DNA from: CADEFQ01 sp050249415
Lineage (GTDB): Bacteria > Pseudomonadota > Gammaproteobacteria > Steroidobacterales > Steroidobacteraceae
Direction of reading: 5' to 3'
Length of the DNA stretch: 64,000 nt
Assembly: GCA_050249415.1 (NCBI GenBank)
Contig: JBFWQO010000010.1
Span: 124,001 to 188,000 of the forward strand
Positions 51,369 to 59,810 of the stretch are shown piece after piece. Each line of letters opens with the position of its first letter. Position 1 is the stretch's first letter. The notes under the pieces are model-generated. The model was not told the DNA's origin, ran no database searches, and saw only the letters and a program-made list of their open reading frames with translations. The translations under genes were made by a program, and so were the position numbers.

Positions 51369-52106
51369 TTACAGGCGCAGGAGGCGGGCCGCGGTCGACC
51401 CGTCCTCCTCCGCGGTGCGAATGGCCTTCACCTGCAGTTCGAAGCGCCGCGCGAGCTCGATCATCTCGACCATCGCGCCGGCCGCATCGACATTGCTCGA
51501 TTCGAGCACGCCCGATGCGAGCTGCACCGAGGCATCGGCCGGCGCGGGAGCGCCGTCCTTCGTGCGAAAGAGCCCGTCGGCGCCGCGTTCGAGCATCTGC
51601 GCCGGCGGATTGACCAGCTTGATGCGACCCACCACGGCGGTGGTTTCCGGGCCCTGTCCGAGCGGCACGACGGAAAGCGTCCCGTCGGCGCCGATCAGCA
51701 CGGAACCGCGGGGCGGCACCGAGAGCGGTCCGCCATCGCCGAGTACGAGGTCGCCCGCGCCGTTGCGCACGAGGCCGTCGGTATCGATGCGCAGGTCGCC
51801 GGCGCGCGTATAGGCTTCGCTGCCGTCGGCCGCCTGCACGGCGATCCAGCCCTCGCCCTGCACCGCCACGTCGAGATCGCGACCCGTGCTCTGAAGGGCC
51901 CCGCCGGTCGTGTCCCAGCCGATCGTCGCGTTGGTGGCGTAGGCGCGCGATGCGTAGCCGCTGCCCTCGACGGCGCGTGTCTGGAACGCGGCGAGATCGG
52001 CGCGAAAGCCCACCGTGCTCGCATTGGCGAGGTTGTGGCTGTTCACGGCCTGGGCGCGCAGCGTTTCCTTCGCGCCCGTCATCGCGACGTAGAGGTACTT
52101 GTCCAT
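51369..52106 (-). CDS. flgF: Proximal rod protein FlgF
   Basis: The 245-residue protein starts MDKYLYVAMTGAKETL, has the rod-family SHNLANASTVGFRADLAAFQ motif and ends with VDAAGAMVEMIELARRFELQ. Its ATG at 52106 shares a base with the flgE stop (TGATG). I discarded the longer reading upstream because it runs through flgE. Confidence 0.95.
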   Translation of the reverse strand: MDKYLYVAMTGAKETLRAQAVNSHNLANASTVGFRADLAAFQTRAVEGSGYASRAYATNATIGWDTTGGALQSTGRDLDVAVQGEGWIAVQAADGSEAYTRAGDLRIDTDGLVRNGAGDLVLGDGGPLSVPPRGSVLIGADGTLSVVPLGQGPETTAVVGRIKLVNPPAQMLERGADGLFRTKDGAPAPADASVQLASGVLESSNVDAAGAMVEMIELARRFELQVKAIRTAEEDGSTAARLLRL

Positions 52107-53317
52107 CAGCGGATGTTGATGATCGTCTGGGTGATCTGGTCGGCCGTCGAGATCATCTGCGCATTCGCCTGGAAGTTGCGCTGCGCGACGATCATGTTGA
52201 CGAGCTGCTGCGTGATCTCGACGTTCGACGCTTCGAGCGCGCCGGACTGGATCGAGCCGAAGCCCGAGCTGCCCGCCATGCCGCGTTGCGCACTGCCCGA
52301 CGTGAACGTCTCGCCCCACTGGGTGTCGCCGAGCTTCTGCAGGCCCTGGGCATTCGCGAAGTTGGTGATGGCGACCTGGCCGAGCGCGATCGAGCGCCCG
52401 TTCGTGTATCGGGCGCTCACGACGCCCGTCGCGTCGACGTCGATGCCGCTCAGGGCACCGGTCGTGAAGCCGTCCTGCGTGAACTGCACGCCGAAATTGC
52501 TGCCGTACTGCGTGGCACCGCGCAGGTCGAGCGAGAGCGCCATCGGTGCCGCGCCCGTCGTCGGGGCATACGGCGGGAATGCGACGGTGCCCGCCGGCGG
52601 CGTCACGAGCGCGCCGCTGCTGTCGAAGGTCAGCGCCTGGGGTGCGCCGACCGCCGTGCCGTCGGTGTACGCCTGCACGGTCCATTCGTTCGCCACCGCA
52701 CCCTTGACGAAATAGAAGCTCGTCGTGTGCGCGGCGCCGAGCGAGTCGTACACCGTCATCGAGGTCTGGCGATTGAAGCTCGTCGCATCGGCCGGATCGA
52801 ACGCATTGGCCGGAGCCACGGCGTCCGCCGGCAGATTGAGCGCCATCGTGACAGTGGAAGTGGCCTGCGGCGCGCTTTCGTTCGTGACGAGGCGCAGGTC
52901 CGTGAGGCCCCCGGTATTGAAGCCGCCATTCGCGAGCGGCGGAAACACCTGCAGCCGCGCGCCGGTCGAGCTGACGACATAGCCCTGGTTGTCGGCCCTG
53001 AACGCGCCGGCGCGCGAGTACGCGAGCGCGCCTCCATCGCTCAGCGTGAAGAAGCCGTCGCCCGACAGCGCAAGATCGAGGTTGCTGTCGGTGAAATCGA
53101 TGTTGCCCTGCGAGAACTGCTGGGCCACCGACGCCACCTTGACGCCGTTGCCCGTCGCGGTGTTCGAAACGCCGAACGGGGTGACGGCGAACAGGTCCGC
53201 GAACTCGGTGCGCGAGCTCTTGAAGCCGGTCGTCGAGCCGTTGGCGATGTTGTTCGCGGTGACCGCGAGGTCGCTGGAGGCGGCGTTCAGGCCGCTGAGT
53301 GCGATCGTGAATGGCAT
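52106..53317 (-). CDS. flgE: Flagellar hook protein FlgE
   Basis: The 403-residue protein has the N-terminal FTIALSGLNAASSDLAVTAN with NIANGSTTGFKSSRTEFADL and the C-terminal LEASNVEITQQLVNMIVAQR. Its length equals that of E. coli FlgE, so the hook has no large extra surface domain. It is 31 bp downstream of flgD. Confidence 0.96.
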   Translation of the reverse strand: MPFTIALSGLNAASSDLAVTANNIANGSTTGFKSSRTEFADLFAVTPFGVSNTATGNGVKVASVAQQFSQGNIDFTDSNLDLALSGDGFFTLSDGGALAYSRAGAFRADNQGYVVSSTGARLQVFPPLANGGFNTGGLTDLRLVTNESAPQATSTVTMALNLPADAVAPANAFDPADATSFNRQTSMTVYDSLGAAHTTSFYFVKGAVANEWTVQAYTDGTAVGAPQALTFDSSGALVTPPAGTVAFPPYAPTTGAAPMALSLDLRGATQYGSNFGVQFTQDGFTTGALSGIDVDATGVVSARYTNGRSIALGQVAITNFANAQGLQKLGDTQWGETFTSGSAQRGMAGSSGFGSIQSGALEASNVEITQQLVNMIVAQRNFQANAQMISTADQITQTIINIR

Positions 53318-53348
53318 GGCGGGTCTACTCCCTGAGAATCGGTGGTGA

Positions 53349-54035
53349 TCAGAACACCCGGCGCACGTCGGCGAGCGTCACGGGCCCGGCGCCGGCGGTG
53401 TTCAGGGTGAGTGCGTACGTGCCCGAATCGACGCTGACGCTCGCGACGAGATCGGCAATCAAGGTGTCCGCGGCCTGGTTGGCTCCGGCCACCGTGGCCG
53501 TCGCATCGATCGAGTAGGCTCCGGGCGGTGCGGTCGTGCCGTCGTTCGCGGTTCCGTCCCAGCTGAAGAGCGTCGTCCCATCGTCCGGTTCCACCTGCAG
53601 CGTGCGCACGAGCTCGCCGCCGGCGTTGCGTACATTGACCGTGATCGAGGTCGCGCCGGTCGGCGTCGCGACCCCGCCGACGATCGAACCGTCGGCCGCC
53701 AGCGTCGCGCGACTGCCCTCGAGCAGGACATAGCGCCCGACGAGCGATGCGCCGTCGAGCATGGCCGAGCTCTTGATGCCGGCGGTGAGCGACGCGAGCG
53801 ATGCATTCATCTCCTGCACGCCCGACACCTGGCTGAACTGCGCGAGCTGGCTGACGAACTGCGTCGAATCGAGCGGCTTCAGCGGATCCTGGTTCTTCAG
53901 CTGCGTCGTCAGGAGCATCAGGAAATCCTGCTGGTCGAGCGACGTATCGCCCTTGCCCGACACCCCGGTCTGCACGGTGTCGAAGCCGAGGCCCGCATAC
54001 GGGTTCGTGGTGCGGTCCGCCGGTATCGTGCTCAC
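53349..54035 (-). CDS. flgD: Hook cap and scaffolding protein FlgD
   Basis: The 228-residue protein has the FlgD N-terminal block LDQQDFLMLLTTQLKNQDPL followed by KPLDSTQFVSQLAQFSQVSG, then a FLN-type Ig-like domain (VRTLQVEPDDGTTLFSWDG) inside a Tudor-like domain. It caps the growing hook. It overlaps flgC by 4 bp. Confidence 0.95.
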   Translation of the reverse strand: MSTIPADRTTNPYAGLGFDTVQTGVSGKGDTSLDQQDFLMLLTTQLKNQDPLKPLDSTQFVSQLAQFSQVSGVQEMNASLASLTAGIKSSAMLDGASLVGRYVLLEGSRATLAADGSIVGGVATPTGATSITVNVRNAGGELVRTLQVEPDDGTTLFSWDGTANDGTTAPPGAYSIDATATVAGANQAADTLIADLVASVSVDSGTYALTLNTAGAGPVTLADVRRVF

Positions 54036-54460
54036 GACTGCCCGAGCCTCAGCGTCGCCATCAGGAGCGATTTCGCCGTGTCCATGACTTCGACGTTGTT
54101 CTGGTAGCTGCGCGACGCGGAGATCATGTCGACCATCTCCTCGACGACATTGACATTGGGCGCGTACACATAGCCCTCCGCATTCGCGAGCGGATTGCCG
54201 GGTTCGTACCGGGCCGTCGGCGCCGCCTCGCTCTCGACGATGCCGCGCACACGCACGGCGCCGCCGCCGTCGCTCCCCGGCTGCAACCCGGCAGTGGCCT
54301 GTCGCACGGCCTCGAACACGGGGTGGCGCGCCCGGTAGACCGACGCGGCATCTCCGCTGACACTGTCGGCGTTCGCGAGATTGCTCGCGACCGTATTGAG
54401 CCGCACGGACTGGGCCGCCATGCCCGAGCCGGCGATGTCGAAGGTCTTGAATGAGGACAT
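54032..54460 (-). CDS. flgC: Proximal rod protein FlgC
   Basis: The 142-residue protein has FDIAGSGMAAQSVRLNTVAS with NLANADSV at the N-terminus and the FlgC signature GYVYAPNVNVVEEMVDMISA followed by SRSYQNNVEV at the C-terminus. It is 18 bp downstream of flgB. Confidence 0.96.
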   Translation of the reverse strand: MSSFKTFDIAGSGMAAQSVRLNTVASNLANADSVSGDAASVYRARHPVFEAVRQATAGLQPGSDGGGAVRVRGIVESEAAPTARYEPGNPLANAEGYVYAPNVNVVEEMVDMISASRSYQNNVEVMDTAKSLLMATLRLGQS

Positions 54461-54478
54461 GAAGGTGCTCCTTGCGCG

Positions 54479-54901
54479 CTACTGCCCGGTGATCGCGGTC
54501 ATCAGGCTGCGAAAGCGCGCGTTGAGGAACGTGAGCGTCGCCTGGTAACGCACCGCGTTCTCGGCGAATGCGGCCTGTTCGAGCTGCGGTTCGACCGTGT
54601 TGCCATCGAGCGAGGGCGCGAGCGGCGTGCGATAGCGCAGCGCGGCGCCGGCATCGGCGCCGATGCCGCCGGCACCGTCCGCACCGCCGGCCGACAGGTG
54701 ACCGGCCGCTGTCCGCTGCACCGGCAGCGACGCGCCCGGATCGCCGGCGGCGGCGAGCGCCGCGCGGAAATCGATGTCGCGCGCCTTGAATCCGGGCGTA
54801 TCCGCATTCGCGAGATTGTTCGCGATCAATTCGGTGCGCTTCGCACCGAGCGCGAGCGCCTGCGGATGCACACCGAGATAAGCGTCAAGATCGAATCGCA
54901 T
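54479..54901 (-). CDS. flgB: Proximal rod protein FlgB
   Basis: The 140-residue protein has the rod motif KRTELIANNLANADTPGFKA and a C-terminal helix AFAENAVRYQATLTFLNARF typical of FlgB. I chose the ATG at 54901, 28 bp behind the predicted sigma-54 start site. It heads the flgBCDEFGHIJKL operon. Confidence 0.95.
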   Translation of the reverse strand: MRFDLDAYLGVHPQALALGAKRTELIANNLANADTPGFKARDIDFRAALAAAGDPGASLPVQRTAAGHLSAGGADGAGGIGADAGAALRYRTPLAPSLDGNTVEPQLEQAAFAENAVRYQATLTFLNARFRSLMTAITGQ

Positions 54902-54940
54902 GTCGGTTCCACCGTCAGAAATCTGACTGCGTGCAACCGG

Positions 54941-54957
54941 AGCAAGCCCTGTGCCAC
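54941..54957 (-). promoter_or_regulatory. Sigma-54 promoter of the flgB operon
   Basis: GTGGCACAGGGCTTGCT on the minus strand has a perfect TGGCAC, 5-nt spacer and TTGCT. It predicts a start about 29 nt before flgB. The flgA promoter-like box lies 123 bp away on the other strand in the same gap. Confidence 0.82.
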
Positions 54958-55079
54958 CTTGCACCCGGCGCAGGTATCCGGGGGTGACGCGCGCCGCCCT
55001 GTTCCCGGGGCGTGATGCGCATCACGCGCGGGCGGCAAGAAGTTGCCGCACGGGCGGCATCATGCGGGCCCGGTGCGCA

Positions 55080-55096
55080 CTGGCACGCCACCTGCA
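55080..55096 (+). promoter_or_regulatory. Sigma-54 promoter-like box before flgA
   Basis: CTGGCACGCCACCTGCA has a perfect -24 element and one mismatch at -12 (C for T). The start would fall at about 55107, the base before the flgA ATG, which would make the transcript leaderless. Confidence 0.55.
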
Positions 55097-55107
55097 AATC
55101 TCCGCGT

Positions 55108-55815
55108 ATGTGGTGGCGACGCGCACTGGCTCTATCTTTCCTCGTGCTGACGGCGAGCCCTTCGGCGCTCGCGCAGGCGATCGAGGAACCCGCGCACATC
55201 GCCGCAGCGGCCGAGCGCTTCGTCCAGCACGAACTGCCGGCATCGTCGCGCGCCACGGCACGCGTACGCGCCGTGCCGCTCGACGCGCGACTGCGGCTCG
55301 CCCGTTGCGGGGGCCCTCTCGAGGCCACCTGGTCCGCGGGAGCGGCCGCGAGCGCCCGCACGTCGGTCCAGGTCCGCTGCACCGTGGGTGCGACCTGGCG
55401 TATCCACGTGCCCGTCACGGTGAGAAGCCGCGTCGAGGCCCTGGTGCTCGTCGCGCCGGCGGCACGCGGCGCATCCCTCGGCGCGCGCGACGTCGCCGTG
55501 AAGACATTCGAGGTCGACGGCCTCGCACACCTCTATATACGCTCGCTCGATGAAATCGCAGGCCGCCACCTTGCACGCGCCGCGCCGGCGGCGGTGCCAC
55601 TGCGCGCGACCTGGTTCGCGGCGGACAAGATCGTCGCGCGCGGCCAGCAGGTGACCCTCGTCGCCACGGCCGACGGCATCCGGATTCGTGCCGTGGGACG
55701 CGCCCTGAGCGACGGTGCGGCGCAGGATCGAGTCCGCGTGCAGAATCTTTCGTCGCTCAAGGTCGTCGAGGGAATCGTCGAAAACGACGGCGAAGTCCGG
55801 GTCACGCCACGCTGA
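55108..55815 (+). CDS. flgA: Flagellar P-ring assembly chaperone FlgA
   Basis: The 235-residue protein has a signal peptide (MWWRRALALSFLVLTASPSA), an N-terminal wing and the SAF domain with VAPAARGASLGARDVAVKTF and AADKIVARGQQVTLVA. It helps FlgI form the P ring in the periplasm. Divergent from flgB, it leads into flgM. The ATG at 55108 is the only start that keeps the signal peptide intact. Confidence 0.93.
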   Translation: MWWRRALALSFLVLTASPSALAQAIEEPAHIAAAAERFVQHELPASSRATARVRAVPLDARLRLARCGGPLEATWSAGAAASARTSVQVRCTVGATWRIHVPVTVRSRVEALVLVAPAARGASLGARDVAVKTFEVDGLAHLYIRSLDEIAGRHLARAAPAAVPLRATWFAADKIVARGQQVTLVATADGIRIRAVGRALSDGAAQDRVRVQNLSSLKVVEGIVENDGEVRVTPR

Positions 55816-55837
55816 TGTGTGCCGAAGGTCGCAGATC

Positions 55838-55864
55838 TAAAGTTTGCGCCGCTCGCGCCGATAC
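55838..55864 (+). promoter_or_regulatory. Sigma-28 promoter of flgMN
   Basis: TAAAGTTT, exactly 11 nt and GCCGATAC match the FliA consensus at 15 of 16 defined positions. Located between flgA and flgM, it starts transcription about 24 nt before flgM. It lets FliA drive its own inhibitor. Confidence 0.9.
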
Positions 55865-55894
55865 AGCGGTTGACACGGACGGGAGAGCGCGCTG

Positions 55895-56224
55895 ATGGCA
55901 AACAAAATCAATGGATTGGACTCCAGTCCAGCAAGAGCTTCCGAGACCGCGGCGATCTCGCGCGCCCGCTCGTCGACAGCCGGGGACGCCGGATCGCGCG
56001 CGCCGGCCGATGCCGCCTCCGGCGTGCGGATCACCGAAAGCGCGCGTCAGCTCGCGGCGCTGGAGGCCGCCGTCAAGCGGTTGCCGCAGGTCGACGAGGC
56101 GCGCGTCGCGAAGATCCGCAAGGCCATCGAGGACGGCAGCTACACCATCGATGCCGAGGCGACTGCGACGAAGCTCCTCGTGTTCGAACACGACCTCGAC
56201 AGCCTCGCCCGGAACGTGCGGTAA
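55895..56224 (+). CDS. flgM: Anti-sigma-28 factor FlgM
   Basis: The 109-residue protein has a disordered Ser/Ala-rich N-terminus and the FlgM C-terminal helices EARVAKIRKAIEDGSYTIDA with AEATATKLLVFEHDL. It binds FliA until exported through the finished hook. GGGAGAG precedes the ATG. Confidence 0.94.
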   Translation: MANKINGLDSSPARASETAAISRARSSTAGDAGSRAPADAASGVRITESARQLAALEAAVKRLPQVDEARVAKIRKAIEDGSYTIDAEATATKLLVFEHDLDSLARNVR

Positions 56225-56233
56225 CCGCATCGC

Positions 56234-56722
56234 ATGGACCCGACGCTTACCCGCGAAACGCTCGATCGGCTCGTCGACGAACAGATGGCGGCCCTCGCGC
56301 GTCTCGAGGAATTGCTCGAGCGCGAGCACCGCTGCCTCGTCGCGCGCGACATCGAATCACTCGCCGCCGCCGGGCGCGATCGCCAGCAATGCGTCGGCGT
56401 GCTGTTGCGCCTCGATGGCGAGCGCTCGTCGCTCTGCAGGATGCTCGGCCACGCACCCGATGCGGCCGGCATGCAGAGACTGATCCAGTGGTGCGATCCG
56501 TCCGGCGGAATCGGGCCCCGCTGGAAGACGTGCACCGAGCGCACACGCCGCTGCCGCACACTGAACGATCGCAACGGCGCACTCGCCACCGCACAGCTGC
56601 GCAACATCTCGGGCCGCCTGGACGCCCTCACCGCCGGCGCCGGACACCGCAAGGACACCTACGCACCACAGGGCTCCGCGCGCGCGACGCCCACAGGCCG
56701 CTTGCTCGCCGCGACGGTCTGA
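56234..56722 (+). CDS. flgN: Export chaperone FlgN-like
   Basis: The 162-residue helical protein starts LTRETLDRLVDEQMAALARL with ELLEREHRCLVARDIESL, the usual FlgN pattern, and has RNGALATAQLRNISGRLDAL near the C-terminus. FlgN protects FlgK and FlgL in the cytoplasm. It is 9 bp behind flgM and is the last flagellar gene before the mobile region. Confidence 0.85.
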   Translation: MDPTLTRETLDRLVDEQMAALARLEELLEREHRCLVARDIESLAAAGRDRQQCVGVLLRLDGERSSLCRMLGHAPDAAGMQRLIQWCDPSGGIGPRWKTCTERTRRCRTLNDRNGALATAQLRNISGRLDALTAGAGHRKDTYAPQGSARATPTGRLLAATV

Positions 56723-56871
56723 CCAGCGCACGAGCGGGGCAAGCTGCCGCTGTCGATGTCAGCGAGCCGCCGAGCCTGCTCCTGCGAGGCAAGCCAAGGC
56801 GGTGTGCATTATCGGCTTGCTATCGAAAATGGCCCTGTAGCGCGCGACGCCGAAGCGACGCACGTGTGCCG

Positions 56872-57206
56872 CGGAACCTCGAACCCCATATCGGGATTCT
56901 GCCGCTATCGCGCATCCGTCAGGACTCGCTGCGCAAGTACGTTCAGGCGCGGCTCGAGGCGCAGATCCGCCTTGGCATCATCAACCGCGACCTCGCGGTA
57001 GTGCGCCGGATCCCCTGTCCTGGTAAGAGCAAGCGTATTCGTAATTCCTGTTCGTATCATCAAGAACAAGTCCGGCCGCGTCGTCATTCACAATGGCGTC
57101 GCCGAGTTACAGGCAGGACTTGTCGCACCACAAGTCCGCGCGAATCACGACGCACTATTCGGCAGCTGAGATCAGCAACCTGATCGACGCAGCCAACAGG
57201 GTGTGC
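56872..57206 (+). pseudogene. Decayed tyrosine recombinase (phage-type integrase)
   Basis: Three pieces in different frames read as one integrase. 56872-57005 gives LEPHIGILPLSRIRQDSLRK and INRDLAVVRRI, the N-terminal core-binding domain. Around 57041-57110 a second frame gives VFVIPVRIIKNKSGRVVIHN, part of the catalytic domain before the middle motifs. A third from about 57102 gives RQDLSHHKSARITTHYSAAE and LIDAANRV, containing the H of the HxxK region and the active-site Tyr. Large internal deletions and frameshifts mean it cannot be active. It marks an old insertion next to flgN. The surrounding 56723-57469 holds no intact gene. Confidence 0.75.
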
Positions 57207-57280
57207 CAGACCGCGTCCCGCAAAAGTCCCGCAATCGTTTTATTGCGCTCGGCTCCGCGCGCGCAACCGCTTGAAGAAAC

Positions 57281-57308
57281 TGGTGGAAGGGAGGGACTCG
57301 AACCGGCT
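57281..57308 (-). other. Fragment like a tRNA or tmRNA 3' end (possible attachment site remnant)
   Basis: Read on the minus strand the sequence contains a T-loop (GGTTCGAGTCCC) followed by CTCCCTTCCACCA, as at the end of a tRNA or tmRNA. The T-stem pairs poorly and the acceptor is one base short, and no 5' half exists nearby, so it is only a fragment. Its place 75 bp behind an integrase remnant suits an old attachment site. Confidence 0.35.
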
Positions 57309-57469
57309 CTCCAACCACCTAATTTGACAGGAGAATTTTCCGGTCAACGAATGGCGATACCGTAAGAAATACCGTCAGCCGTTGAGCCGGGACAATCTCG
57401 AATCTCACTAGAGCTCCGGCGATCTCGGCAGAACTCTCCGCCGCGCTCACCGCCGAGTCGCATTTTAGC

Positions 57470-57787
57470 TCACTCCGGCTCAAGCCGTCTCACATCATCC
57501 TGCTCCCACATTTCCCGATAACAATTCACGTACCCAGCCGCAGCATTTGGATCGAGGGTGTAGTAGTAGCGGCACAGGGTTTTGAAAAGCTCTAATCCTT
57601 CCGGCACGCAGGCGCAGTCCAGCAGGCGATCCAGCGCGTGCTCTATCTCCTGAGCGTCGCGTGAACGGGTGCGAACGATACGCTCGACCGCCGCCGCATT
57701 CATTTGAACAGCCCGACGCTGGAGTTCATTCGCTTGCTTCCCAAGGCGGGCAATGTTCGCGAGAAATGCACTGCGAGAGTCGGGCAT
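57470..57787 (-). CDS. Unrecognised 105-residue protein
   Basis: The protein is soluble and mostly helical (AFLANIARLGKQANELQRRA, AQEIEHALDRLLDCACVPEG) and ends acidic (EQDDVRRLEPE). I recognise no family. It is 29 bp behind the DUF4411 gene on the same strand and is probably the third gene of that operon. Codon use and lower GC match the mobile region, not the flagellar cluster. Confidence 0.6.
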   Translation of the reverse strand: MPDSRSAFLANIARLGKQANELQRRAVQMNAAAVERIVRTRSRDAQEIEHALDRLLDCACVPEGLELFKTLCRYYYTLDPNAAAGYVNCYREMWEQDDVRRLEPE

Positions 57788-57816
57788 ATTGGCTACCGCG
57801 CTAACCTACGGACTAA

Positions 57817-58311
57817 CTATGCCGCCATTTCGAGAACAAAACGCGCTTTTTCAATGCGTAGCATCTGGTAAGGGGTCATAAAGCGCACACCCAAGCCAAT
57901 GCAGGCATTGGGAATCTTAATCCGATGCGGTGAGGGGGAAATCACCTCGTTAGTGACGACTATGTGTTGCCCTGCAAGAGCGTGGGCAACCAGATAGAAG
58001 TCCGCCGCCTGCAAGAACTGGTTGACTGCCGCCGGCGTGTACTGCTGGCTCGTCGCCCAAGTGCTGACTTGGGTGAATTGGGGAGCCAGTGCAGCGGGGG
58101 TCTTGCGGAACAAGGTTTCGCCCGGCCCGCAGGCCCACTCTGTGAGTTCATCGGCAACGGCCTCTAATTCGTCCGCCACCTTGTCGATGCTGAATACTGC
58201 GCGCGTATTGGCGCCGTGAATTAGCCACTCCCAAAACGCCGGACAGAAATCCAGCCCGTAGTGCAGATTCTTGGCGCTGATGAACACATTTGCATCGAGC
58301 AAGTAGCTCAT
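57817..58311 (-). CDS. DUF4411 PIN-like protein, probable toxin
   Basis: The 164-residue protein begins MSYLLDANVFISAKN, with the first PIN aspartate (Asp6), and has later acidic positions in ADFYLVAHALAGQHIVVTNE. These are typical of the DUF4411 branch of PIN-like ribonucleases. Its ATG overlaps the stop of the ImmA/IrrE gene as ATGA, the coupling expected of a toxin-antitoxin pair. The toxin role is inferred from family and arrangement. Confidence 0.75.
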   Translation of the reverse strand: MSYLLDANVFISAKNLHYGLDFCPAFWEWLIHGANTRAVFSIDKVADELEAVADELTEWACGPGETLFRKTPAALAPQFTQVSTWATSQQYTPAAVNQFLQAADFYLVAHALAGQHIVVTNEVISPSPHRIKIPNACIGLGVRFMTPYQMLRIEKARFVLEMAA

Positions 58312-59459
58312 GCAGCGATCCCCAGTTCACGCGCGGCCTCGTGAAACGTCGCCGACTTGCGGATACCGAGCATTCGGAACGCTTCCGTAAACGAAGCCTG
58401 ACCTTCAAGGGCGCTCGATACGATGGCGCGCGCGAAACGCTTGCTCACCCGCGCACCGAGAGTCCGGTAGAAGTCTCCGCCGCCGGACTCCCGGCGTTCC
58501 AATTGGCGAAGCCGCTGCTGTTCGTCGCGGTAGTGCCGCCACAAAGCGTTCTGGTCAACGAGGCCGGCATCGAACAGGCGGCGTAGTGCGACCAGCGTAC
58601 TGACCTTGAACTCACGGGCCAGCCGTTGAATTGCCTCCGGCACCGGTTCATTCGCCCAATATTGGGCACGAAATGCCTCCATCGGCACCAGCAGTTCGGC
58701 CGCCACCTGATTGCACCAGCGCTCAGTGCCCTGTTCAGGAATTTGGCCAACCTGCACGTCCGAAACGCCGGAAGCTCCCAGCCATAGGTGCGCCAACTCG
58801 TGGGCAAGCGTAAACATCTGCGCTGCCTTGCTGTCAGCGCCGTTCAGAAATACGACCGGCGCGAGATTGTCCGCCAAGGCAAAACCCCGGAACTCCCCGA
58901 CATCCAGCTTGCGGTGACTGTTGCTGCCAACGATGGAACTGGCCATCACCAGAACCCCAATGTCCTCGGCCTTCGCGATCAGTTGGCGGAGCGCGTCGCC
59001 CCATGTGGCGAGCGCCTGGCGCTCCCCGGCCGAAAGAGCCAACCTCTCGCGCATCCGTGCGGCGACCTGAACCGGTGCCTCATCCGCATGGGCGCTACTC
59101 ACGAACGTGACGCTTGGCAAGCCATGCAGGCGGGCGTACTCCCGATACCAGTCCTGCCGCTGCTGGCACAGGTAGAGCACGTCCAGCAGTTCGGTACTCG
59201 GTACCGCCAGGGTTTCGTCGCGCACGGTGCGGAAATCCGGCACCGGCAGGTCAAGTGCGGGCGGTTGGGGCAGAAAGAAGTAACCGACTGCGGTATGTGT
59301 GAGTCGAGCGAAATCCTCCAACTGCCGGAGGGTCGGTTGAGCCTCACCAGTGAGCCAGGAAGCCCATTTACTGAACTTCTGGCTCACCCTCTCGTCACTG
59401 AGGCGCGCACGCGCCGCCGCCCAGCGCAGGACTGGCACCGACGCGGCAATGTTGTTCAT
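58308..59459 (-). CDS. ImmA/IrrE family metallo-endopeptidase with XRE-like N-terminus, probable antitoxin/regulator
   Basis: The 383-residue protein has an N-terminal helix-turn-helix-like region (LSDERVSQKFSKWASWLTGE, TLRQLEDFARL) and a zinc protease domain with HELAHLWLGASGV (HExxH) and RWCNQVAAELLVP. Proteins of this COG2856 type occur as antitoxins or as SOS-like derepressors. I prefer the ATG at 59459 to the one 21 bp earlier, because it begins directly at the conserved domain. It heads a three-gene operon and faces a palindromic operator. Confidence 0.82.
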   Translation of the reverse strand: MNNIAASVPVLRWAAARARLSDERVSQKFSKWASWLTGEAQPTLRQLEDFARLTHTAVGYFFLPQPPALDLPVPDFRTVRDETLAVPSTELLDVLYLCQQRQDWYREYARLHGLPSVTFVSSAHADEAPVQVAARMRERLALSAGERQALATWGDALRQLIAKAEDIGVLVMASSIVGSNSHRKLDVGEFRGFALADNLAPVVFLNGADSKAAQMFTLAHELAHLWLGASGVSDVQVGQIPEQGTERWCNQVAAELLVPMEAFRAQYWANEPVPEAIQRLAREFKVSTLVALRRLFDAGLVDQNALWRHYRDEQQRLRQLERRESGGGDFYRTLGARVSKRFARAIVSSALEGQASFTEAFRMLGIRKSATFHEAARELGIAA

Positions 59460-59563
59460 ATCCCGTGCTCCTGCGCCCATATTCCCTCCAGGCGGGAATT
59501 GTTACCGGAAGGGCAGCTTGATCCAACCCCTGCGAGGGGGTTCCAAACTGTGCGATTCTGGTA

Positions 59564-59586
59564 CATCATTTTACAGTAAAGTGATG
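59564..59586. promoter_or_regulatory. 23-bp near-perfect palindrome between divergent genes
   Basis: CATCATTTTAC, a central A, and GTAAAGTGATG are reverse complements at 10 of 11 positions. The site lies in the 147-bp gap between the ImmA/IrrE gene and the RHH gene, 21 bp before the latter's start. It is the natural operator for either DNA-binding product. Confidence 0.6.
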
Positions 59587-59606
59587 CACTGAATTCAGGG
59601 GATGGA

Positions 59607-59810
59607 ATGGCGACGAGGAAGCGGAAGGTGGGGAGACCAGCAAGCGGCAAACCGCGCGCTGTGCGCGCTTCGGTCAGTCTCCCGCCGGAGGTCTACTCGA
59701 CGCTCGCAGCCCTCGCCAACCAAAGAAAAGTCTCAACGTCGTGGATTATTCGCGACGCCGCTGAAAAGTACGTCGAGGAGCAGTGGCCTCTCTTTGGGAA
59801 GCACCAATGA
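59607..59810 (+). CDS. Ribbon-helix-helix (CopG-like) DNA-binding protein
   Basis: The 67-residue protein has a basic N-terminus (RKRKVGRPASGKPRAVR), then ASVSLPPEVYSTLAALANQR and VSTSWIIRDAAEKYVEEQWP, the ribbon-helix-helix pattern. Its stop overlaps the methyltransferase start (ATGA), so it probably controls that gene. GGGGATGG precedes the ATG. Confidence 0.75.
   Translation: MATRKRKVGRPASGKPRAVRASVSLPPEVYSTLAALANQRKVSTSWIIRDAAEKYVEEQWPLFGKHQ

Noticed and set aside
57281..57308. Complete tRNA or tmRNA gene
   Set aside because: Only a T-arm and CCA-like end is visible; the stem pairs badly and no 5' half is nearby.
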